From contig NZ_JAANIH010000029.1 in NCBI RefSeq assembly GCF_014529705.1, positions 1 through 64,000 on the forward strand: 64,000 nt of DNA, written 5' to 3'. Source of the DNA: Bradyrhizobium campsiandrae (GTDB lineage Bacteria > Pseudomonadota > Alphaproteobacteria > Rhizobiales > Xanthobacteraceae). This document shows positions 60,406-64,000 of this stretch, piece by piece (positions within the stretch are counted from its first letter, which is position 1; each line of letters opens with the position of its first letter). The notes below the pieces were generated by a model. It was given only the letters and a program-made list of their open reading frames with translations. It had not been told where the DNA came from and ran no database searches. Position numbers and translations under genes: made by a program.

Positions 60406-60920
60406 TCAGTGAACGGCTGGTGAGACAGCTTGACTGTTCAGATAACAGCCGTAGTCCGGGCTTGTGACCGCGCGCAGCTCGACGCGCCCATCCTCGACCT
60501 CAAGCGTCTTGATCTGTTCCGGCGATTCGAAGTCAGTCCATATTGTAGATTGATCGCCGCGAGCGGTGCCGGAAGTTGGCGCAAATAGGCGGATGCCGCG
60601 CCGACCATCGTTGCGAGGTGACCGAAACTCCAATGGGTCGGCGCGACTGGTGTCTCGCCCGGCAGCATCAACGTCAGCCGCTCGCCATCGTCGCGGCTCG
60701 CCTCCACCCGGATCGCCGCGCTCTCGATGGTCCGGGTCCGGCTGCGTTCGGCCCGGCCGAGCACCGCGGCTTGCAACTCCGACAGCGAAAGGTAGCGCTC
60801 GTCGGCCGACCGGGAAAACCACTCCGAGGACACGCGGCCTATGCGCTCGCCGCGGCTCGTATCCACTTTGTAACCGGCGCGTACACCGCGATCGGCGTCC
60901 AGAACATTCAGTTGGGTCAT
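60406..60920 (-). pseudogene. DUF932-family protein, frameshifted and truncated
   Basis: The frame reads GVRAGYKVDTSRGERIGRV, YLSLSELQAAVLGRAERSRT, PGETPVAPTHWSFGHLATMV and LAAINLQYGLTSNR, the start of a DUF932 protein (normally 300-400 residues). A one- or two-base shift near 60,540 moves it to the other frame, which continues ESPEQIKTLEVEDGRVELRA, then VTSPDYG and diverges at once. DUF932 proteins are phage/plasmid accessory proteins. Only about 150 residues of homology survive. The shared leader hairpin precedes its start. Confidence 0.75.
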
Positions 60921-60933
60921 GGGACATCTCCAT

Positions 60934-60973
60934 GACGGGCGCCGCGAGACTCTCTCGCCTGCCTCAACCCGTC
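60934..60973 (-). promoter_or_regulatory. Shared leader hairpin, copy 3
   Basis: On the minus strand GACGGGTTGAGGCAGGCGAG to CGCCCGTC. Inside it GCGAGA-GAG-TCTCGC forms a perfect six-base-pair hairpin, so it is the best-formed of the three copies. It ends 14 bases before the DUF932 start. Confidence 0.6.
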
Positions 60974-61099
60974 ACGGAAATTCCTGCCAAACTCTGACTC
61001 TACGATCGGTCGGACGCATCCAAAGGACCTGCCCAACGCGGGATAAGAAGCTGCGATAGCAGGGCCCGACCTGCGGCTGATGTACTCGCCGCACGGTAC

Positions 61100-61275
61100 C
61101 TCCTATGATCCCTATGCCCCCTATGACTTGATGTTTCGGTGACTGCAGCTACAAGCATCGATCGTATGCTGAGGGAGCGTAGAATTGATGCAGTTACCAA
61201 GCCGCGTACAAACTGCTGAGTGCCCATCGCTGCAATCCCCCCGATGGCACCCATGGTCCCTATGCCCCCTATGAC
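61100..61275. repeat. Two arrays of 9-bp tandem repeats
   Basis: On the minus strand, units GTCATAGGG, GGCATAGGG, ATCATAGGA and GTCATAGGG, GGCATAGGG, ACCATGGGT, GCCATCGGG occur in two short arrays about 145 bases apart (61100-61130 and 61235-61275). The 19-base word TCCCTATGCCCCCTATGAC is exact in both on the plus strand. They lie in the largest gap of the maintenance module. Confidence 0.65.
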
Positions 61276-61356
61276 CGCGTTGTCGTGGCGTTTGCTGATT
61301 CATTCGCAGCGTTTGCGCGCCGAGGTCCGTGATGTCGGAGGTCCTTTGCTGGCCTC

Positions 61357-62964
61357 CTATTCGGTCCTCTTCAGCGCGTAGCTCGACGGGCTCCACTTGG
61401 AGGGGGACTTGATGCGGAGCATCACGAAGCCGCCAGCACGCGTCCCCTCGAGTCGTGCCACAAAGCTCGCGAGACTCTGCCGGCTGCCGCGCTCCTGCGG
61501 GTCAGCCAACCGGCATAAGCGAATGTCGAGCTCCTTCACCTTCATAGGGCGCTCCCCATACAGCTCGTGCCAGGTGGTAAAGAACTCAACCACCTGCGCG
61601 CGGAGCGGATCATCGCGCTTGATCTCGGAGATGCGGCGAACCGGGTCGGGGCAGCCGAGGGCAAGGAGCGGATCACGACACCAAGTGGCCCACTGCTCAA
61701 AGCTGCCGAGCGCCAGGCCAGGCTTGCTCTGATTGCGGCGTCCCCACCGCCAGATGGTGAGCGCCGCAGCGAGGAGCTCATTTCGCTTCTCCTTGATGGT
61801 CAAACGAAAATCCTCATCGAACCGGCGCTGCTCGGGGTCCTCGCAGCCGGCATCGAGTTCGACAATCAGGAAGCGCCGCGCCAGGTCCTCTGACACCGTC
61901 GTGGCATTCCCGGTCATCGCCAGAAAGGCGGAGCTCGTGATCGAAACCACCTTCGTATTCTCGCGGAACCGACGGATCGCACACGGGTTCTCAGTGGCGA
62001 TCTGCGCCAGCAAATTCGAACGCACGACCTCCGCGTTGACGTTGTCGAGGAAGATGATCGGGTCGGCCGCGACGAGGGCGGCCGTCAATCGCTTCTCGAG
62101 CTCGGCGCGTTCGCCGGAGCTGGTGAAGGCCTTCGGAGAGAAGTTGAAGGCGATTTGTGACGCCGCACGAACGAGCAGACCTTTGCCGGTGCCAGCGCCC
62201 GAATACTGCGGCGAACGTATGATGAAACCGGGCGCGAGCGGCAAGCTCGGACGACACACCGCGGTCAAAACCGCGAGGACGTAGGTGGCTTCGTCGATGC
62301 CCGGAGGGTGTGAGGGATCGACGATGGACTGGCCGCTGGGGCTGGCGATCGTCTGTGCGTCCGCAAAGGGAAAGCTGGCAAAGGGCTTGCGAAGGGTACG
62401 CTAGGCCGCCTCGGCCTGCTTGCGTGACGGGCGCTCGGGAATGCTCGGCAGCTCGATGCCCGTGCACCAGAAACGCGTATCCTTGTCGTAGCCACGCGCG
62501 ACGCGGATCGAGCCATCGTTCGCAAGAATCGGAGCGCGGCAGATCCCGTCGAGGTGGGGAACGCCCCAGGCGTCGTGCCGGTTGAGATACAACCGAGCGA
62601 CCCGATCGGGGAGGGTCACGGCTTCGACGACGACTTCACCACGGACGATCTTCTTCACAACCGGGCGGCACACCTGGTGCGCATGATTGACGACGTCGTG
62701 GACGTTGAGATCGAGAGTCGAGAACCCATCAGCGGTCTCGATCAGCTTGACGAGTCCGGCGCCACGCTGGAAGAGCTTTGACGAGCTCGCGAGGCGCTCG
62801 GCCAATCTGCCAGCCGCGGCCGGCAGATTGGACTGATCGATGAGCAACGAACGGAGCTCCTCAGCGCCCCGCGGTGCAGCGGACGTCGATGCGCCCGCCT
62901 TGTGTTGGTCATTGGATTTCGAAGAGCGGTTCCGCTTGGCGCGCTGCGACTTGTTGCTGGACAT
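61357..62964 (-). pseudogene. D5-like primase/helicase gene interrupted by in-frame TAG
   Basis: One continuous frame of 536 codons contains a single in-frame TAG at codon 188 (62401-62403). Before it are 187 residues including KKIVRGEVVVEAVTLPDRVA and RGYDKDTRFWCTGIELPSIP. After it the homology continues in the same frame: TLRKPFASFPFADAQTIASP, then SPQYSGAGTGKGLLVRAASQ (Walker A), VAADPIIFLDNVNAEVV (Walker B) and LAMTGNATTVSEDLARRFLI (sensor/arginine finger). This is an AAA+ helicase of plasmid/phage primase-helicases. The stop is the only lesion, so it is either a recent nonsense mutation, suppressed in the host or a sequence error. Confidence 0.8.
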
Positions 62965-63116
62965 GTGCTTCCCACTGAACGTTCAGTCGTACGACTGCTT
63001 GGGGGAAGCACTAGTCCAACATGTCAGGACAACATAGGAAGGTTACCCCAGAGGGTTTGCTCAAAACTCCACGCACACGATCGAGCTTTTGACGCCGTGT
63101 CTCCTCAAACAAAGGA

Positions 63117-63689
63117 TCAGGCCAATTCCTTGGGCTTGTGCGCCAGCCAATTCTTGAGCCGGTCTCGATTGTCGACAGCGCCGTTGCCGATCTCCTTGAA
63201 GAATAACTTGACGTCCGCCAGGAAACGCGGCGTCCGTCGCAGCTCCGGCAGAGGTCGCCTGAGATGAGGCTCAAGCCGGTCGATTCTGTTTTCAACGTCC
63301 GCCACGGTCACGGGCGCGACGGCGCACTCGCAGAATCGCTCAATCACTCGAAGACAACAGGAATTGCCGTCGGTCAGGTGACTCATGTCGGGGACGACCA
63401 CGGTGCCGTGCTCATCTATCGCATCTATCAGCTCTGCCAGGTGAGGCCGATACTCGATTTCGACTTCGAAAATGGTCCGGGCGCGCCAATCGATTTCGCG
63501 CAAATCTTGCTGGTTATTGTAGATCACCTGCTTGAGACCGATCTCTCGAACGAGAGGATGCGCGACGAAATTGAAGAATTTGTCCAGCTTCTGCTGACTC
63601 CTGGGATTCCACCCACGGTCTTCCTCATCGCGGACGCTATTGTGACCTTTCGCCGAATAGTAGGCGTAGGCAGGCATCTTGAGCCCCAT
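63117..63689 (-). CDS. Resolvase-like (serine recombinase N-domain-like) protein, tentative
   Basis: A 190-residue protein starting at ATG after GGAGG (seven bases). MPAYAYYSAKGHNSVRDEED resembles the AYxRxSxxxQ start of serine recombinases, but the catalytic Ser-Arg arrangement is altered. YRPHLAELIDAIDEHGTVVV, PDMSHLTDGNSCCLRVIERF resembles the RPxLxxLLxxxxxGDxVVVxxLDRLxR and C-terminal E-helix segments. Its C-terminal part is short and ends KELA. If a recombinase, it may be a catalytically altered paralogue. Good ribosome-binding site and coherent sequence support a real gene. Confidence 0.5.
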   Translation of the reverse strand: MGLKMPAYAYYSAKGHNSVRDEEDRGWNPRSQQKLDKFFNFVAHPLVREIGLKQVIYNNQQDLREIDWRARTIFEVEIEYRPHLAELIDAIDEHGTVVVPDMSHLTDGNSCCLRVIERFCECAVAPVTVADVENRIDRLEPHLRRPLPELRRTPRFLADVKLFFKEIGNGAVDNRDRLKNWLAHKPKELA

Positions 63690-63996
63690 CTCTTACCTCC
63701 GATTCCAAGGACCATTCTTCATTGCGCACGAAAGGTGGTATTGTGTCATAGGACATCGGCTTGAAATAATTCGTTACACAAATGGCGAGAATGCTCACTG
63801 CTGAGGGCGTACGAGACGGCTCCAGGGATCATTCTCAGATCGGCCGACAGAACCGTCCATTCAAGGCCATCGGCTGATCTCAGCCAAAACTACCCCGGGT
63901 AACCCTTCTGAATCTTCCGATCCGACCTCGCTATCGGATGTCGCGAGCGAGAGATCCGCAACGATCTCCGCAAGTGCGACGAAGGAGAGTCAGAAG
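63690..63996. other. No complete gene recognised; likely gene start at right edge
   Basis: About 300 bases. At the very end GAAGGAG lies ten bases before an ATG (63997), so a plus-strand gene probably begins there and continues outside the window. The frame just before it (PSESSDPTSLSDVASERSAT) is Ser/Thr-rich and open but has no clear start. Confidence 0.35.
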
Positions 63997-64000
63997 ATGC

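Noticed and set aside
1..64000. CRISPR arrays, rRNA or tRNA genes
   Set aside because: No regular spacer-repeat array was seen; the short tandem repeats at 42359 and 61100 lack spacers. No tRNA-like cloverleaf or rRNA sequence was recognised by eye, which is not exhaustive.

Overview
The window looks like part of an accessory replicon or genomic island (plasmid or integrative element) of an alphaproteobacterium, most likely the Bradyrhizobium/Rhodopseudomonas/Nitrobacter group. The evidence is high GC, rhizobial-type gene families (TAXI binding protein, OpgC, single-domain PilZ, DedA-PAP2-LssY fusion) and a maintenance module typical of alphaproteobacterial plasmids and integrative elements. 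No rRNA, tRNA or CRISPR array was recognised.

Layout. (1) 1-15.9 kb is a decaying mosaic: an IS66 end, a headless histidine kinase, a TPR protein, a TAXI-type binding protein and a CaCA exchanger; frameshifted DedA and phospholipase D; a compact lipid-phosphate operon (DedA/PAP2/LssY fusion, lipid kinase, 55-aa coupled ORF); then broken zf-TFIIB, FAD oxidoreductase, IS5-type transposase and RND genes around two intact MgtC-family genes. (2) 16.2-17.0 kb and 29.6-30.5 kb carry an identical 893-bp flgF-like segment as a dispersed direct repeat. (3) 17.5-27.7 kb is a long minus-strand metal-efflux operon: czcC, czcB, a PII-like regulator and czcA with 1-10 nt overlaps, two small periplasmic proteins, a 27-aa ORF, an OpgC-like acyltransferase, then a P1B ATPase truncated at its junction with a ferritin-like (EncFtn-type) gene. 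(4) 28-38.5 kb holds a methyltransferase, an ArsR regulator and a lead-resistance (pbr-like) cluster: cytochrome c-FTR1 permease, a UppP remnant, LspA, a broken CcdA, a Zn/Cd/Pb ATPase with four tandem N-terminal metal-domain-like repeats, an ArsR regulator and an intact UppP. (5) 38.8-47.9 kb mixes a frameshifted zincin-like gene, IS110 debris, two unknown paired genes, PilZ and two XRE regulators. (6) 48.2-63.7 kb, nearly all on the minus strand, is the element maintenance module: DUF736, SLOG/DUF2493, Toprim, a 1450-aa strawberry-notch helicase/methyltransferase, DUF4326, DUF6117, ParB, ArdC, a broken DUF932 gene and a D5-like primase/helicase split by one in-frame TAG.

How the parts fit. 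The czc operon would export Zn/Co/Cd across the envelope with a PII-type sensor. The pbr-like cluster would pump Pb/Zn/Cd out by ATPase and precipitate lead with phosphate released by UppP. Two ArsR regulators share the same promoter/operator architecture, suggesting one metal-responsive regulon. The maintenance module would handle replication, segregation, anti-restriction and DNA modification. Three of its genes share a leader hairpin and two others share a second leader family, so post-transcriptional or common transcriptional control is likely.

The most notable signals not explained by known gene calls are the shared leader hairpins, the paired ArsR promoter/operators, a 10-bp-phased repeat array before a DNA-binding-like gene, a 21-bp perfect inverted repeat, 9-bp tandem repeats in the largest gap of the maintenance module, and the four-fold repeat of a single-cysteine metal-domain variant in the ATPase. 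Many genes carry simple lesions (4-bp duplication, 11-nt deletion, 1-nt insertion, nonsense codon), so some calls depend on sequence accuracy.
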